Positions 43,179 through 52,513 are shown, numbered from the stretch's first letter. The stretch is DNA of 64,000 nucleotides from Rhodococcus sp. 06-462-5 (GCF_002258315.1 NZ_NOYD01000061.1:62001-126000); one strand, 5' to 3'. Notes: a model not told the origin generated them from the letters alone. Translations and numbers: made by a program.

Positions 43179-43552
43179 GCTCCGACACGCACCCGACGCC
43201 GACTCTGCAGCGCTGGTTCGAGTACATGGATTCCGACGACCCGGATCGGGTCCTGACCATGATCTCGGCGGACTTCCGGATGTCCGTGCAGTTTTCCAAG
43301 GGACACGGCGAGGCAGCCGAGTTCGTGGGCGACCGCAACGGACTCGTCGCCTACCTCCAGCAACGCGAGAAGAGCACCCTGATTCATCATCTCGATCGCG
43401 GCGCATCCGTCGACGGCACCGAGATGGTGCTGGGACGGACCACCCGCGACGGAGCCTTCGAGGCGTCGTTCAACGCCTCGGCCCAACTCGACGACAACGG
43501 GCACGTCCGACGGTTGCTCATCGCCCGCACGCCGGAATTGGCGTTCGACTAG
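43175..43552 (+). CDS. SnoaL/NTF2-like small protein 2
   Basis: 125 residues: LQRWFEYMDSDDPDRVLTMISADFRMSVQFSKG, then FVGDRNGLVAYLQQRE and a C-terminal sheet GHVRRLLIARTPELAFD. Same fold as its neighbour but only distantly similar, so probably two subunits of one enzyme. 39 bases precede fadA. Confidence 0.78.
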   Translation: MSSDTHPTPTLQRWFEYMDSDDPDRVLTMISADFRMSVQFSKGHGEAAEFVGDRNGLVAYLQQREKSTLIHHLDRGASVDGTEMVLGRTTRDGAFEASFNASAQLDDNGHVRRLLIARTPELAFD

Positions 43553-43591
43553 GAGCCGATCGGCTCGCGAAACAGAGAAGAAAAGAGCGAG

Positions 43592-44803
43592 ATGCCTGAG
43601 CAAGCACTGATTTTCGAGGCTATTCGTACCCCGAGAGGCAAGGGACGCAACGGATCGCTGCACGGCACCAAGCCGGTGGACCTCGTTGCGGGGTTGATCA
43701 CCGAACTGCGTGCTCGATTCCCCGATATGGATCCGTCCGACATAAACGACGTCATCCTCGGCGTCGTCTCGCCGGTCGGAGAACAAGGCGCGGTCATCTC
43801 CCGCGCAGCCGCTTTGGTGGCGGGTCTGCCGGAATCGGTCCCCGGCACCCAGATCAATCGTTTCTGCGCGTCCGGGCTCGAAGCGACCAACCTGGCTGCA
43901 CAGAAGATCGCTTCCGGTTGGGACGATCTGGTGATCGCAGGCGGCGTGGAGTCCATGTCCCGGGTGCCGATGGGCAGCGATGGTGGTGCCTTGTTCACCG
44001 ACCCGGCCACCGCTTACGACCTCTACATCGTTCCACAGGGCATCGGTGCCGACCTGATCGCGACAGTCGAGGGCTTCTCCCGGCACGACGTCGACACCTA
44101 CGCGGCGGAGTCTCAGCGACGCGCCGAGGCAGCGTGGAGTGCGGGCTACTTCAAGAAGTCCGTCGTTCCGGTCGAGGACTTCAACGGCGTCACCATCCTC
44201 GACCACGACGAGCACCGACGCCCTGGAACCACCACGGACAGCCTGGGCAAGTTGAAGCCGGCCTTCGCCGCGCTCGGCAAGGCCGCGGGTTTCGACGACG
44301 TAGCGCTGCAGAAGTACGTCGACGTCGAACGCATCGATCATGTCCACACCGGTGGCAATTCCTCGGGGATCGTCGACGGTGCCGCCCTGGTTCTCATCGG
44401 TAGCGCCGCGGCCGGAGCACGCGCAGGCCTGGTTCCCCGTGGCCGCATCGTGGCCACGGCTCAGGTCGGCAGCGAACCGACGATCATGCTCACCGGTCCG
44501 ACCCCTGCCACCGTGGCAGTGTTGAAGCGAGCGGGCCTGACCGTGGACGACATCGACGTGTTCGAGCTGAACGAGGCATTCGCCTCCGTCGTGCTCAAGT
44601 GGATGAAGGACCTCGACATCCCGCACGAGAAGACCAACGTCAACGGCGGAGCAATCGCGATGGGCCACCCGCTCGGGGCCACCGGAGCGATGTTGGTGGG
44701 CACCGTACTGGACGAGCTGGAACGAACCGGTGGCCGCTACGGCCTGATCACCCTCTGCATCGGCGGCGGAATGGGCGTCGCCACCGTCATCGAACGCCTC
44801 TGA
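43592..44803 (+). CDS. fadA: Acetyl-CoA acyltransferase (thiolase)
   Basis: 403 residues with the full catalytic set: Cys92 in RFCASGLEATN, GHPLGATGA, and the second cysteine in TLCIGGGMG near residue 387. The N-terminus EAIRTPRGKGRNGSLHGTKP is typical of FadA-type 3-ketoacyl-CoA thiolases that partner FadB. It performs the thiolytic step and lies 36 bases before fadB. Confidence 0.93.
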   Translation: MPEQALIFEAIRTPRGKGRNGSLHGTKPVDLVAGLITELRARFPDMDPSDINDVILGVVSPVGEQGAVISRAAALVAGLPESVPGTQINRFCASGLEATNLAAQKIASGWDDLVIAGGVESMSRVPMGSDGGALFTDPATAYDLYIVPQGIGADLIATVEGFSRHDVDTYAAESQRRAEAAWSAGYFKKSVVPVEDFNGVTILDHDEHRRPGTTTDSLGKLKPAFAALGKAAGFDDVALQKYVDVERIDHVHTGGNSSGIVDGAALVLIGSAAAGARAGLVPRGRIVATAQVGSEPTIMLTGPTPATVAVLKRAGLTVDDIDVFELNEAFASVVLKWMKDLDIPHEKTNVNGGAIAMGHPLGATGAMLVGTVLDELERTGGRYGLITLCIGGGMGVATVIERL

Positions 44804-44839
44804 ACCGCCCACCGTCGACACATGGAAATACGAGAAAAC

Positions 44840-47032
44840 ATGAGCGAGAACATGATCGGATGGGAACGCGGTGCCGACGGCATCGTCGTACTCACGATGG
44901 ACGACGCAGGCAAGAGCGCGAAAACGATGAACGATACGTACATCGCGTCGATGGCCGCCACGGTCGAGCGGCTCGAAGCCGAGAAGGACGACATCACCGG
45001 TGTCGTGATCACCTCGGCCAAGAAGTCGTTCTTCGCCGGCGGCGACCTCGACGACATGACGAAGGACCCGGGCGCTGTCGACGAGCGGGACGTTGCGCGC
45101 GCCTTGACCGAGCGGATCGACGGAATCAAGAGTGTTCTTCGACGGCTCGAAACCCTCGGCCGCCCAGTGGTGGCCGCGATCAACGGCGCGGCCCTCGGCG
45201 GCGGCTTCGAGATTGCGTTGCACACCCACCACCGCATCGCAGCAGATGTGCCGGGCACCCGAATCGGCCTCCCCGAGGCCACGCTCGGATTGTTGCCCGG
45301 TGGCGGCGGGATCGTCAGAACGGTCCGATTGATGGGACTCGATGCCGCCCTGTCGAAGGTGTTGACGAAGGGCCAGCAGCACTCGGTGGCCGATGCGAAA
45401 AAGCTCGGGCTGATCGACGACACCGTTGCCGGTGTGGACGAGCTGATTCCGGCTGCGAAGGCGTGGATCGCCGAGAACCCGTCTGCTGTGCAGCCGTGGG
45501 ACGTCAGGGGTTTCGAGATACCCGGTGGCGGACCGACCGATCCTGCCGTCGCTCAGAATCTATTGGCCGCAACGGCGCTACTGCGTAAGCAGCTCAAGGG
45601 CGCACCCGCCCCGGCACCGCGGGCGATCCTCGCCGCAGCGGCGGAATGCGCGTCGGTCGACGTCGACACTGCGGATCGCATCGAAACCCGCTACTTCGTC
45701 TCGCTTATGACCGACCGAGTGGCGCAGAACATGATTCGTGCGTTCTTCTTCGACATGCAGACCATTCGGCGCGGCACGTCCCGCCCGGCCGGCCATGACA
45801 CGTTCACCGCCCGTACCGTCGCGGTCATCGGGGCCGGAATGATGGGTGCCGCGATCGCGTACGTGTGCGCCAAGGCCGGTATCGAGGTCGTATTGAAAGA
45901 CCTCGACCGGGACGCTGCCGACCGCGGAAAACTCTACGCCGAGAAGCTGGAAGCGAAGGCTCTCGAGCGGGGCTCGACGACGGCCGAGAGGTCGGCGGCA
46001 CTGCTCGACCGGATCCGGCCGACCGCGGACGCGACCGATTGCGCCGCAGTCGATCTCGTGATCGAAGCAGCATTCGAGTCCGTGGAGGTCAAGACTGCGG
46101 TGTTCGGGGAACTGGACGGGATCGTTCCCGCCGATATCGTTCTCGGCTCCAACACCTCTCAGCTTCCCATCTCGATCCTGGCCGACGGCGTGAGCCGACC
46201 CGAGAAGTTCATCGGGATCCACTTCTTCTCCCCCGCCGACAAGATGCCCCTGGTCGAAATCGTCCGTGGCAGGGAGACTTCCGACTCGACAGTGGCGAAG
46301 GTTATCGACTTCGTTTTCCAGATCGGTAAGACTCCCATCGTCGTCAACGACAGTCGGGGCTTCTTCACCTCGCGAGTGATCGGCGCGTTCCTGGACGAAG
46401 CGATGGCCGCGGTCGGCGAGGGCGTCAACCCGGTCTTCATCGAACAGGCAGGCGCGCAGGCAGGCTACCCCGTCCCGCCGCTGCAATTGATGGACCAGGT
46501 GACCTTGTCCCTGTCGCAGAAGATCCGTAAGGAGAACGAACGCGCGCTGGCGAGCGAAGGCAAGCCGACGCGCCGACACGGCTCGGATGCGGTGATGGAC
46601 AAGATGGTCGGTGAACTCGACCGCTCCGGGCGTGCCGCCGGCGGCGGCTTCTACGACTACGACGAATCGGGCACGAGAACCGGGATCTGGCCGGGCGTGC
46701 GTACGTCTTTCGACTCGGGTTCGACTCGAATTCCTTTCCGCGACATGCAGGAAAGGATGCTGTTCGCCGAGGCGATCGAGGCGGTCAAGTGCCTCGACGA
46801 AGGTGTGTTGACGAGCGTGGCCGACGCGAACATCGGGTCCCTGCTGGGCATCGGCTTCCCACCGTGGACCGGGGGCGTGATCCAGTACATCGACCAATAC
46901 GACGGCGGGCTGTCCGGTTTCGTCGACCGAGCACGAGAATTGGCATCGAAGTACGGGGCTCATTTCGAGCCGCCACAGTCGTTGGTGAACAGAGCAATGC
47001 GCGGAGAGCGCGTCCATGCACTCGTGTCCTGA
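44840..47032 (+). CDS. fadB: Beta-oxidation multifunctional enzyme: enoyl-CoA hydratase / 3-hydroxyacyl-CoA dehydrogenase
   Basis: 730 residues. The start at MSENMIGWERGADGIV matches mycobacterial FadB N-termini; an ATG six codons upstream has a weaker site. N-terminal crotonase with both glutamates (GGGFEIAL and LPEATLGLLPGGGG). NAD-binding GAGMMGAAIAY near residue 336, then HFFSPADKMPLVEIV and the two HAD C-terminal domains. It hydrates enoyl-CoA and oxidises the 3-hydroxyl for FadA. Confidence 0.93.
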   Translation: MSENMIGWERGADGIVVLTMDDAGKSAKTMNDTYIASMAATVERLEAEKDDITGVVITSAKKSFFAGGDLDDMTKDPGAVDERDVARALTERIDGIKSVLRRLETLGRPVVAAINGAALGGGFEIALHTHHRIAADVPGTRIGLPEATLGLLPGGGGIVRTVRLMGLDAALSKVLTKGQQHSVADAKKLGLIDDTVAGVDELIPAAKAWIAENPSAVQPWDVRGFEIPGGGPTDPAVAQNLLAATALLRKQLKGAPAPAPRAILAAAAECASVDVDTADRIETRYFVSLMTDRVAQNMIRAFFFDMQTIRRGTSRPAGHDTFTARTVAVIGAGMMGAAIAYVCAKAGIEVVLKDLDRDAADRGKLYAEKLEAKALERGSTTAERSAALLDRIRPTADATDCAAVDLVIEAAFESVEVKTAVFGELDGIVPADIVLGSNTSQLPISILADGVSRPEKFIGIHFFSPADKMPLVEIVRGRETSDSTVAKVIDFVFQIGKTPIVVNDSRGFFTSRVIGAFLDEAMAAVGEGVNPVFIEQAGAQAGYPVPPLQLMDQVTLSLSQKIRKENERALASEGKPTRRHGSDAVMDKMVGELDRSGRAAGGGFYDYDESGTRTGIWPGVRTSFDSGSTRIPFRDMQERMLFAEAIEAVKCLDEGVLTSVADANIGSLLGIGFPPWTGGVIQYIDQYDGGLSGFVDRARELASKYGAHFEPPQSLVNRAMRGERVHALVS

Positions 47033-47048
47033 ACGAAGAGAGAATGCT

Positions 47049-48089
47049 GTGAACGCACTACGTCGATCGGTGATGTCCGTCGGGATCGCAACGGTGACTC
47101 TCGTTGCTGTGGCATGTGGGCAGTCCCAGGATGCCGGGTCCGCACCGGTGGAGGGAACGTGGGACGACGTCGTGGCCGCGGCCAACGGCGAAGGGAGCGT
47201 GCACCTGTACTCCAGTCAGCATCCCGAGAACCTCGCGACACTCGAGACCGCTTTCGAGTCGAAGTATCCCGACATCGATCTGGAGTTCACGCGCGGCAGC
47301 GACGTCGAACTCAACCCGCGCGTGGAGACCGAAGCCCGCACCGGCCGTGGAACAGCCGACGTGCACATGTCGACCGATCCCGCGTGGATCACGAATGCGT
47401 CCGAATCGGGCACCTACTCGACACCGATGGTCGGTCCGGCCTTCGACGACCCGGCGTACGCACGGTCTACAAGCGTGCTGAACGACACGTTCTTCCTCAC
47501 CAGCGCAGCGATATTCGCGCTCGGGTGGAACACCGATGCTGTTCCTGCCGGGCTGTCGTCCCCGCAGGATCTGTTGGATCCAGCCTTGAGAGGGCGGATC
47601 GGCGTCGTGAATCCTGCGGGGTTCGCCGCCGTCGTCGACGAGTATCGCTTCTTCGACGAGAACTGGACCGGTGGCGGATTCCTGGACAAGCTCGCCGCGC
47701 AGGAACCTCGGGTGTACCCGGGTGCGCTTGCCGTGGCACAGGCATTGAGCTCCGGTGAGATCGCTGCATCGCCGATGGTTCCCCCACTGGTTCGGGAAAA
47801 GGATGCCGGCGCACCCGTCGAGTGGACACTTCCCGATCCGGCGTGGGGTGCGCCGTACTACTCCCACGTGTTGTCCTCGGCTCCGCATCCCAACGCCGCG
47901 CAGGTGCTGGCCGATTTCATGGTGTCGGCCGACGGGCAGCGCGCCCTGTCGAAGGGATACGGTAGCGCTCTGCCCGACGTCGAGAACTCGGTCGCGTCGG
48001 CTCAGGACATTCCGCTGCCCGATACGGATTCACTGACGCCGGAGAAGGTCTCGCAGTTCCAGCAGGAGTGGGAAAGCAAGTTCAACTGA
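47049..48089 (+). CDS. ABC importer binding lipoprotein, paralogue 2
   Basis: 346 residues from GTG 47049 (site GAAGAGAG). Lipobox VAVACG, cysteine 23. Very similar to paralogue 1: EGTWDDVVAAANGEGS, LYSSQHPENL, NPRVETEARTG, ADVHMSTDPAWI, HPNAAQVLADFMVSADGQ. Placed 16 bases after fadB inside a beta-oxidation operon and without its own permease or ATPase, it probably delivers a related ligand to the 25.8-28.7 kb transporter. Confidence 0.88.
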   Translation: MNALRRSVMSVGIATVTLVAVACGQSQDAGSAPVEGTWDDVVAAANGEGSVHLYSSQHPENLATLETAFESKYPDIDLEFTRGSDVELNPRVETEARTGRGTADVHMSTDPAWITNASESGTYSTPMVGPAFDDPAYARSTSVLNDTFFLTSAAIFALGWNTDAVPAGLSSPQDLLDPALRGRIGVVNPAGFAAVVDEYRFFDENWTGGGFLDKLAAQEPRVYPGALAVAQALSSGEIAASPMVPPLVREKDAGAPVEWTLPDPAWGAPYYSHVLSSAPHPNAAQVLADFMVSADGQRALSKGYGSALPDVENSVASAQDIPLPDTDSLTPEKVSQFQQEWESKFN

Positions 48090-48121
48090 AATCTCGGACT
48101 CGAAGGAAGCCCAGCGCGACC

Positions 48122-49141
48122 ATGAACAGCCGAACCCTCTGCCTCAGCTCATATCCGAGCGGAAAACTCACGACCGAGCATCTGAAGCTGGTGGACATCC
48201 CGCTCGCCCCGCTGCTCGATGGCGAAGTGCTGGTACGAAATACGTGGCTCTCGATCGACCCGTCGATTCGACTGCGCCTCGGTGATTCGGCACCGTCCGG
48301 GTACCTACCACCGCTCCGGATCGGAGATGCGTTGGTGGGGTTGACTCTCGGCATCGTCGTCGAGTCACGGCACGAGAACTTTCGGCCCGGAGATCTGGTG
48401 TCACACATGTACGGCTACCGCGACTTCGCAGTGGTCTCCGCCGCGGCCGGCGGATTGGGCGGCGCGGGCACCCTCACCAGAATCGACGCCCACGACTGGC
48501 CACAGCAGTGGTTTCTCGGTCCACTGGGAAGTTCCGGCCTCACGGCCTACGTCGGTCTCTTCGAGGTCCTGGACATTCGACCGTCCGATACCGTCTGGAT
48601 CTCGGCTGCCGCAGGAGCGGTCGGCAGTATCGCTACCCAACTCGCAGCCCACCACGGATGCACGGTGATCGCGTCCGCAGGCAGCCGACGCAAGGCCGAT
48701 CACCTGGTCGATGCCCTCGGAGCCGCCCGCTCGTTCGACTATCACGTCGGCGACACGGCCAGCCTTCTCGCACAAGCAGCCCCGGACGGGATCGAAGCAT
48801 ACTTCGACAACGTCGGCGGTTCTCACTTCACCGCCGCCCTCGACGCACTTCGACCCGAAGGACGCGTCGCGATGTGCGGGGCAATTTCCACCTACGAAAC
48901 ATCGAACACGCTGCCGTCGAACCTGTTTCAGATCACCGCCAAGAGCTTGTCGGTACGAGGATTTCGAGCCGGCTCGTTCGGCCATCTCTACGACACGATG
49001 CGATCCGCCGTCGGAAGTCGACTGGCCGACGGGACCATGACCTACGAGGAGTCCGTCTACGACGGCCTCGAGCAGGCCTCCACCGCACTGGTCGATCTAC
49101 TCAACGGTCGAACGAGCGGAAAGACGCTCTGCCGACTGTAA
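48122..49141 (+). CDS. NADP-dependent MDR reductase (leukotriene B4 12-hydroxydehydrogenase / CurA-like)
   Basis: 339 residues starting MNSRTLCLSSYPSG; a longer in-frame start would overlap the binding protein. Zinc ligands are absent, as in double-bond reductases. NADP motif AAAGAVGSIATQLA, GLTAYVGLFEVL, and FDNVGGSHFTAAL are hallmark segments of 2-alkenal/enone reductases. It may reduce an activated double bond in the pathway. Last gene of the rightward operon. Confidence 0.88.
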   Translation: MNSRTLCLSSYPSGKLTTEHLKLVDIPLAPLLDGEVLVRNTWLSIDPSIRLRLGDSAPSGYLPPLRIGDALVGLTLGIVVESRHENFRPGDLVSHMYGYRDFAVVSAAAGGLGGAGTLTRIDAHDWPQQWFLGPLGSSGLTAYVGLFEVLDIRPSDTVWISAAAGAVGSIATQLAAHHGCTVIASAGSRRKADHLVDALGAARSFDYHVGDTASLLAQAAPDGIEAYFDNVGGSHFTAALDALRPEGRVAMCGAISTYETSNTLPSNLFQITAKSLSVRGFRAGSFGHLYDTMRSAVGSRLADGTMTYEESVYDGLEQASTALVDLLNGRTSGKTLCRL

Positions 49142-49174
49142 AGCCCTGCCAACTGTGAAATCTGACGCACCGGT

Positions 49175-50539
49175 TCAGAGCGGTCCGGCGTTCCACCGCA
49201 CGACGCGCGGCGGCGTCCATTGCTCGCTCAGGGCTTCTACGGTCGGTTGATAGATCCTCAGGACCAGAAAGAACGGATGCTGGGGTGCCGGAAGCCAGGC
49301 GTGGTCGGGACTGTCGGTCTTGGGCGGCGATGCGCTCACTGTGATCGTCGACGGTCCTGCGGCTCCGTCGCCTTCGTTGATCGCTGATCCCACCGAGTGA
49401 TTCTTCCCGGGCGCGTCGTACAACCAGCCGGTCTCTGCGTCGTACAGCGTGACGCTCCAAAAAGCCTGCGCTGGTGGTGAAGTGACGAAATCGATGTGGT
49501 ATTCGTCGCCGCCTTCGCACGACAGGCGTTGTCCATCTTTGTCGACATAGGTGTTGTACGAGCAGTTCTCCTCGACAACGTTCGCGCCGAGACCGACATA
49601 GTTCATGATCGCGCGTGCAAGAAAGTTGTGTCCGTGGGCCCCCTTGCCGAGCACTCGAGTCCAGCCGGATTCGGTGCGACGCCCGAGCAGGGATCGGGAT
49701 CGGGACAACATCGTCATCGCGGTTTCGAAGCCCTGTTCCAAGCCTTTCCGTGTGGCCTCATCGAGGTCGTGCGCAGAGAAGGTGCCAGTACCCACACCGA
49801 GCTGTCGGAATTGGTGCACGTGGGCTACGTCGGTGAACGGCACTCCGTTCACCGCCAGCGACGCATCGAGGGCCGTGAAGAACGCTGCCGACGAGACTTC
49901 GACCGCACGAGGATCGACCACCGGCCACGCCGGCACCGACGCGATCGGTGCATCGATCGTGACCGCGTCCTGCAGCCTGTGCACGGCCGGCAGGTCCGAG
50001 TCTCCGAACGCCTGTATCCGCATCAACAGCCACATGATCGGTGTGGCGACTCTGAACACCTCGATACCTTCGGGAATCGAACCGGTCCAGTCCGAACACG
50101 CCAGGAACAACGCGCGCGGCTGTTCGGGGTGCGTACGCCGACTGACATTGCTGGCGTTGCTGTAGGCGTCCAGGAAATTCAGCGTGTAGTACCGGCTACC
50201 GAAATCGGGAAGAACGACGACGATCGGTCCATCCGAAAGGTCGAGCCAGGCATTGGAATACAGCGTGTCGACATTGGGGACCCGGAAGGCCTGGAACTCC
50301 GCACCGGCAATCGTCCGTTCGTGGACGAGCGAATTGGTCGCCCACCGTTCGCCGTCTGCAGCCGGGGCACACGCGTCACACATGCCGGCGTATTGGTACA
50401 CCGACGGCAGGCCGTAGACCACAGCGTGCATCGCCAGTGATTGTGCCCAGTGCTGCCGGTCCAGTGCGTCCGACGGGTGTACATCCGCCGCATCGGTTGC
50501 AGCGATCTGATCGGCCGACTTCGCGTCATACGTGCGCAT
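49175..50539 (-). CDS. DUF1254/DUF1214 protein 1
   Basis: 454 residues. N-terminal DUF1254 (HAVVYGLPSVYQYAGM, RVPNVDTLYSNAWLDLSDGPIVVVLPDF, RYYTLNFLDAYSNASNV) and C-terminal DUF1214 (YHIDFVTSPPAQAFWSVTLYDAETGWLYD, NHSVGS). No signal peptide is visible, so it is probably cytoplasmic here. Function of the family is not established. It diverges from the third binding protein and shares the promoter region with regulon operator 6. Confidence 0.85.
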   Translation of the reverse strand: MRTYDAKSADQIAATDAADVHPSDALDRQHWAQSLAMHAVVYGLPSVYQYAGMCDACAPAADGERWATNSLVHERTIAGAEFQAFRVPNVDTLYSNAWLDLSDGPIVVVLPDFGSRYYTLNFLDAYSNASNVSRRTHPEQPRALFLACSDWTGSIPEGIEVFRVATPIMWLLMRIQAFGDSDLPAVHRLQDAVTIDAPIASVPAWPVVDPRAVEVSSAAFFTALDASLAVNGVPFTDVAHVHQFRQLGVGTGTFSAHDLDEATRKGLEQGFETAMTMLSRSRSLLGRRTESGWTRVLGKGAHGHNFLARAIMNYVGLGANVVEENCSYNTYVDKDGQRLSCEGGDEYHIDFVTSPPAQAFWSVTLYDAETGWLYDAPGKNHSVGSAINEGDGAAGPSTITVSASPPKTDSPDHAWLPAPQHPFFLVLRIYQPTVEALSEQWTPPRVVRWNAGPL

Positions 50540-50584
50540 CGGTGGATAGTCCTTTCTCGTCGAACGATCATTCCGCCCTCAGGA

Positions 50585-50600
50585 AGTGATTGACATCACG
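50585..50600 (+). promoter_or_regulatory. CRP/GlxR-like site upstream of binding protein 3
   Basis: AGTGATTGACATCACG keeps the GTGA-N6-TCAC core and is identical over 14 bases to the site at 24466-24479. It includes a TTGACA hexamer that probably serves as the -35 box for the downstream gene. Confidence 0.5.
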
Positions 50601-50612
50601 CAGCCTACCTGG

Positions 50613-50630
50613 TGAACTGAGATCAGTTCA
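50613..50630. promoter_or_regulatory. Regulon operator 6 (perfect palindrome)
   Basis: TGAACTGAGATCAGTTCA, 8-bp perfect arms around GA; the best copy in the window and the reference for the consensus. It lies 17 bases upstream of the binding-protein ATG and just before AGGAGG, and about 75 bases from the DUF1254 start on the other strand. Confidence 0.85.
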
Positions 50631-50647
50631 ACTAGGAGGACGACGTC

Positions 50648-51694
50648 ATGCGACATTCGGTTCGGACAAAACACATCATCACCGCGATGCTCGTCGCAGT
50701 GTCGACTGCCGCGCTCAGCGCGTGCGGCTCGTCTGGCGGAGACACTGCATCGGTGGAGGGAAACTGGGAAGACGTGGTGTCGGCGGCCGAAGAAGAAGGC
50801 TCGGTGACGCTCTATTCGAGCCAGAACACCACCATTCTCGACAGTGTCGAAGCTGCGTGGAATGCGAAGTATCCCAACATCGCTCTCGAGTACGTGCGAG
50901 GTACGGATGCGGACCTCAATCCACGTGTCGAGGTCGAGAACAAGACGGGGAAGGGGATCGCCGACGTCCACGTCGTCACCGATACCGCGTGGATCGCCTC
51001 CGCTGCAGATTCCGGGAGTTACTCCCAAGAGCTACGCGGCCCGAGCTTCGACAACCCCGACTACCACCGGGACTCCAGCGTCAAGAACAACCGCTTGTTC
51101 CTGAACGTCGCGGCCACGTTCGGAATGGGCTGGAACACCGATGCGGTTGCAGACGGCCTGGCCGATCCTCGAGATGTTCTCGACCCCGAATACAAAGGGC
51201 GAGTGGGCGTTGTCAGCCCGGTTGGCATCGCGTCGTACGTCGATCTCTACAGCTTCTATCGTAAGAATTTCGGCGAAGATTTCCAGGAACGGCTCGCCCG
51301 ACAAGAACCGCGTATCTATCCCAGCGCCCTGGGAATCGCGCAGGCATTGACGTCGGGCGAGGTTGTCGTGGCACCGATGGTGCAGCCACTGGTTCAAGAG
51401 GTCGCCACCGGTGCGCCGGTGAACTGGGCTCTTCCGACGCCGTCGTGGGGAACCCCCTTCTACGGTCACGTCACCTCGGTCGCACCACATCCGAATGCGG
51501 CTCAGGTCTTGGCCGATTTCCTGGTCAGCGCGGAAGGACAAACCGCGCAGGCCATCGGAGTAGCGACAGCACTTCCCGGCATCGCCGGGGCAACCGCTGA
51601 TGCACAGGACGTGCAGGCCCCCGACCCCGAACAATTGACCAAACAGTACGTCGACCAGCAGTCTGCGGAGTGGGAACAACAGTTCGTGAGGTAG
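50648..51694 (+). CDS. ABC importer binding lipoprotein, paralogue 3
   Basis: 348 residues, lipobox ALSACGSS with cysteine 26. Same framework as the two paralogues: EGNWEDVVSAAEEEGS, LYSSQNTTIL, YVRGTDADLNPRVEVE, MGWNTDAV, HPNAAQVLADFLVSAEGQ. It is monocistronic, ended by a strong hairpin terminator, with its own operator and CRP-like site. Lack of partner genes again points to sharing the 25.8-28.7 kb transporter. Confidence 0.88.
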   Translation: MRHSVRTKHIITAMLVAVSTAALSACGSSGGDTASVEGNWEDVVSAAEEEGSVTLYSSQNTTILDSVEAAWNAKYPNIALEYVRGTDADLNPRVEVENKTGKGIADVHVVTDTAWIASAADSGSYSQELRGPSFDNPDYHRDSSVKNNRLFLNVAATFGMGWNTDAVADGLADPRDVLDPEYKGRVGVVSPVGIASYVDLYSFYRKNFGEDFQERLARQEPRIYPSALGIAQALTSGEVVVAPMVQPLVQEVATGAPVNWALPTPSWGTPFYGHVTSVAPHPNAAQVLADFLVSAEGQTAQAIGVATALPGIAGATADAQDVQAPDPEQLTKQYVDQQSAEWEQQFVR

Positions 51695-51721
51695 CGCTCA
51701 GCAGCGGAGCAGAAGCGAGCA

Positions 51722-51762
51722 CAGGCCGTGACGGGTCGCACCGTCATGGCCTGCCCATTTTT
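51722..51762 (+). terminator. Rho-independent terminator after binding protein 3
   Basis: A 13-bp stem with one G-T wobble: CAGGCCGTGACGG (51722-51734) pairs with CCGTCATGGCCTG (51741-51753) around a 6-base loop, followed by CCCATTTTT. It separates the binding-protein gene from the convergent DUF202 genes. Confidence 0.9.
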
Positions 51763-52151
51763 CACCTCACCGTGATGTGCGCGGACCAGAGGACAAAGGT
51801 CAAGGCGATCACCCCGAGGGCCGGAATCATCACTGCGAAGACATGAGCACGGAACGGAAATGACAGCGGCACAGTACTTTTACTCCCCGAAGCACGAGCC
51901 GCCCTCATCCGCTCGATCCAACCCGAGAGCAGTAGAGCCGCTGCGCCGAAGCTGACCAGGACAGCGAGCATCACCAACGCGGGTTGGCGAGTGTGCGCGC
52001 TCAGGCGGATGCCGATCACTGCACAGACTGCGACCGCCGACTCGGTCCGTGCCCAGGCCAGCTCGGTGCGCTCGACTTGCAGACCTCCATCCCCCAGCTC
52101 GCCGCCCGGCCGCCTGTCCGGGCGCTCCCGACCGCCTCGCCAGATCGTCAC
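51762..52151 (-). CDS. DUF202 membrane protein 2
   Basis: 129 residues from a GTG overlapping the stop of the neighbouring DUF202 gene (GTGA at 52148-52151). LQVERTELAWARTESAV is the DUF202/YidG-type cytoplasmic motif; three hydrophobic segments follow (about 37-52, 60-78, 105-125). Function unknown. Ends at the T-tract of the terminator. Confidence 0.82.
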   Translation of the reverse strand: MTIWRGGRERPDRRPGGELGDGGLQVERTELAWARTESAVAVCAVIGIRLSAHTRQPALVMLAVLVSFGAAALLLSGWIERMRAARASGSKSTVPLSFPFRAHVFAVMIPALGVIALTFVLWSAHITVR

Positions 52152-52513
52152 AGGACGGACCACAGCACCAGAGCGCCGACCGTTGCGAGAACCGCCGCCA
52201 GGGGCAGGGCGATACGCGGAGACGGAAGGGCCTCTGACTTGCGCATGGACTTCTCGGTCCTCGCCCAGCCCCACCATGCATGCAGAGGAACACCGATCGA
52301 CGACACGATCAGCAACACCGAAGCCACCGCACTCGGCGCGGACCCGCCACCGATGCCGAAGACCTGTAGAGCCACCCCGGCTGCCATCAACGCCAGCGAC
52401 GTTCTGATCCACGCGAGATAGGTCCGCTCGTTCGCAAGACTGAAGCGTGGATCGGGCTCGCCGCCGACGGAATACACCGATCGGGGAAACCTACGACGAC
52501 CGCCGTCTTTCAC
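52148..52513 (-). CDS. DUF202 membrane protein 1 (YidH-like)
   Basis: 121 residues. DPRFSLANERTYLAWIRTSLALMAAGVAL is the DUF202 signature, followed by two more membrane segments. Paired DUF202 genes of this type are common in actinobacteria. It diverges from DUF1254 gene 2, with regulon operator 7 between, but the operator is nearer the other gene. Confidence 0.87.
   Translation of the reverse strand: MKDGGRRRFPRSVYSVGGEPDPRFSLANERTYLAWIRTSLALMAAGVALQVFGIGGGSAPSAVASVLLIVSSIGVPLHAWWGWARTEKSMRKSEALPSPRIALPLAAVLATVGALVLWSVL

Noticed and set aside
43115..45382. A 755-codon open frame on the minus strand across NTF2-2, fadA and fadB
   Set aside because: Antisense shadow of three well-supported genes; no recognisable motif.
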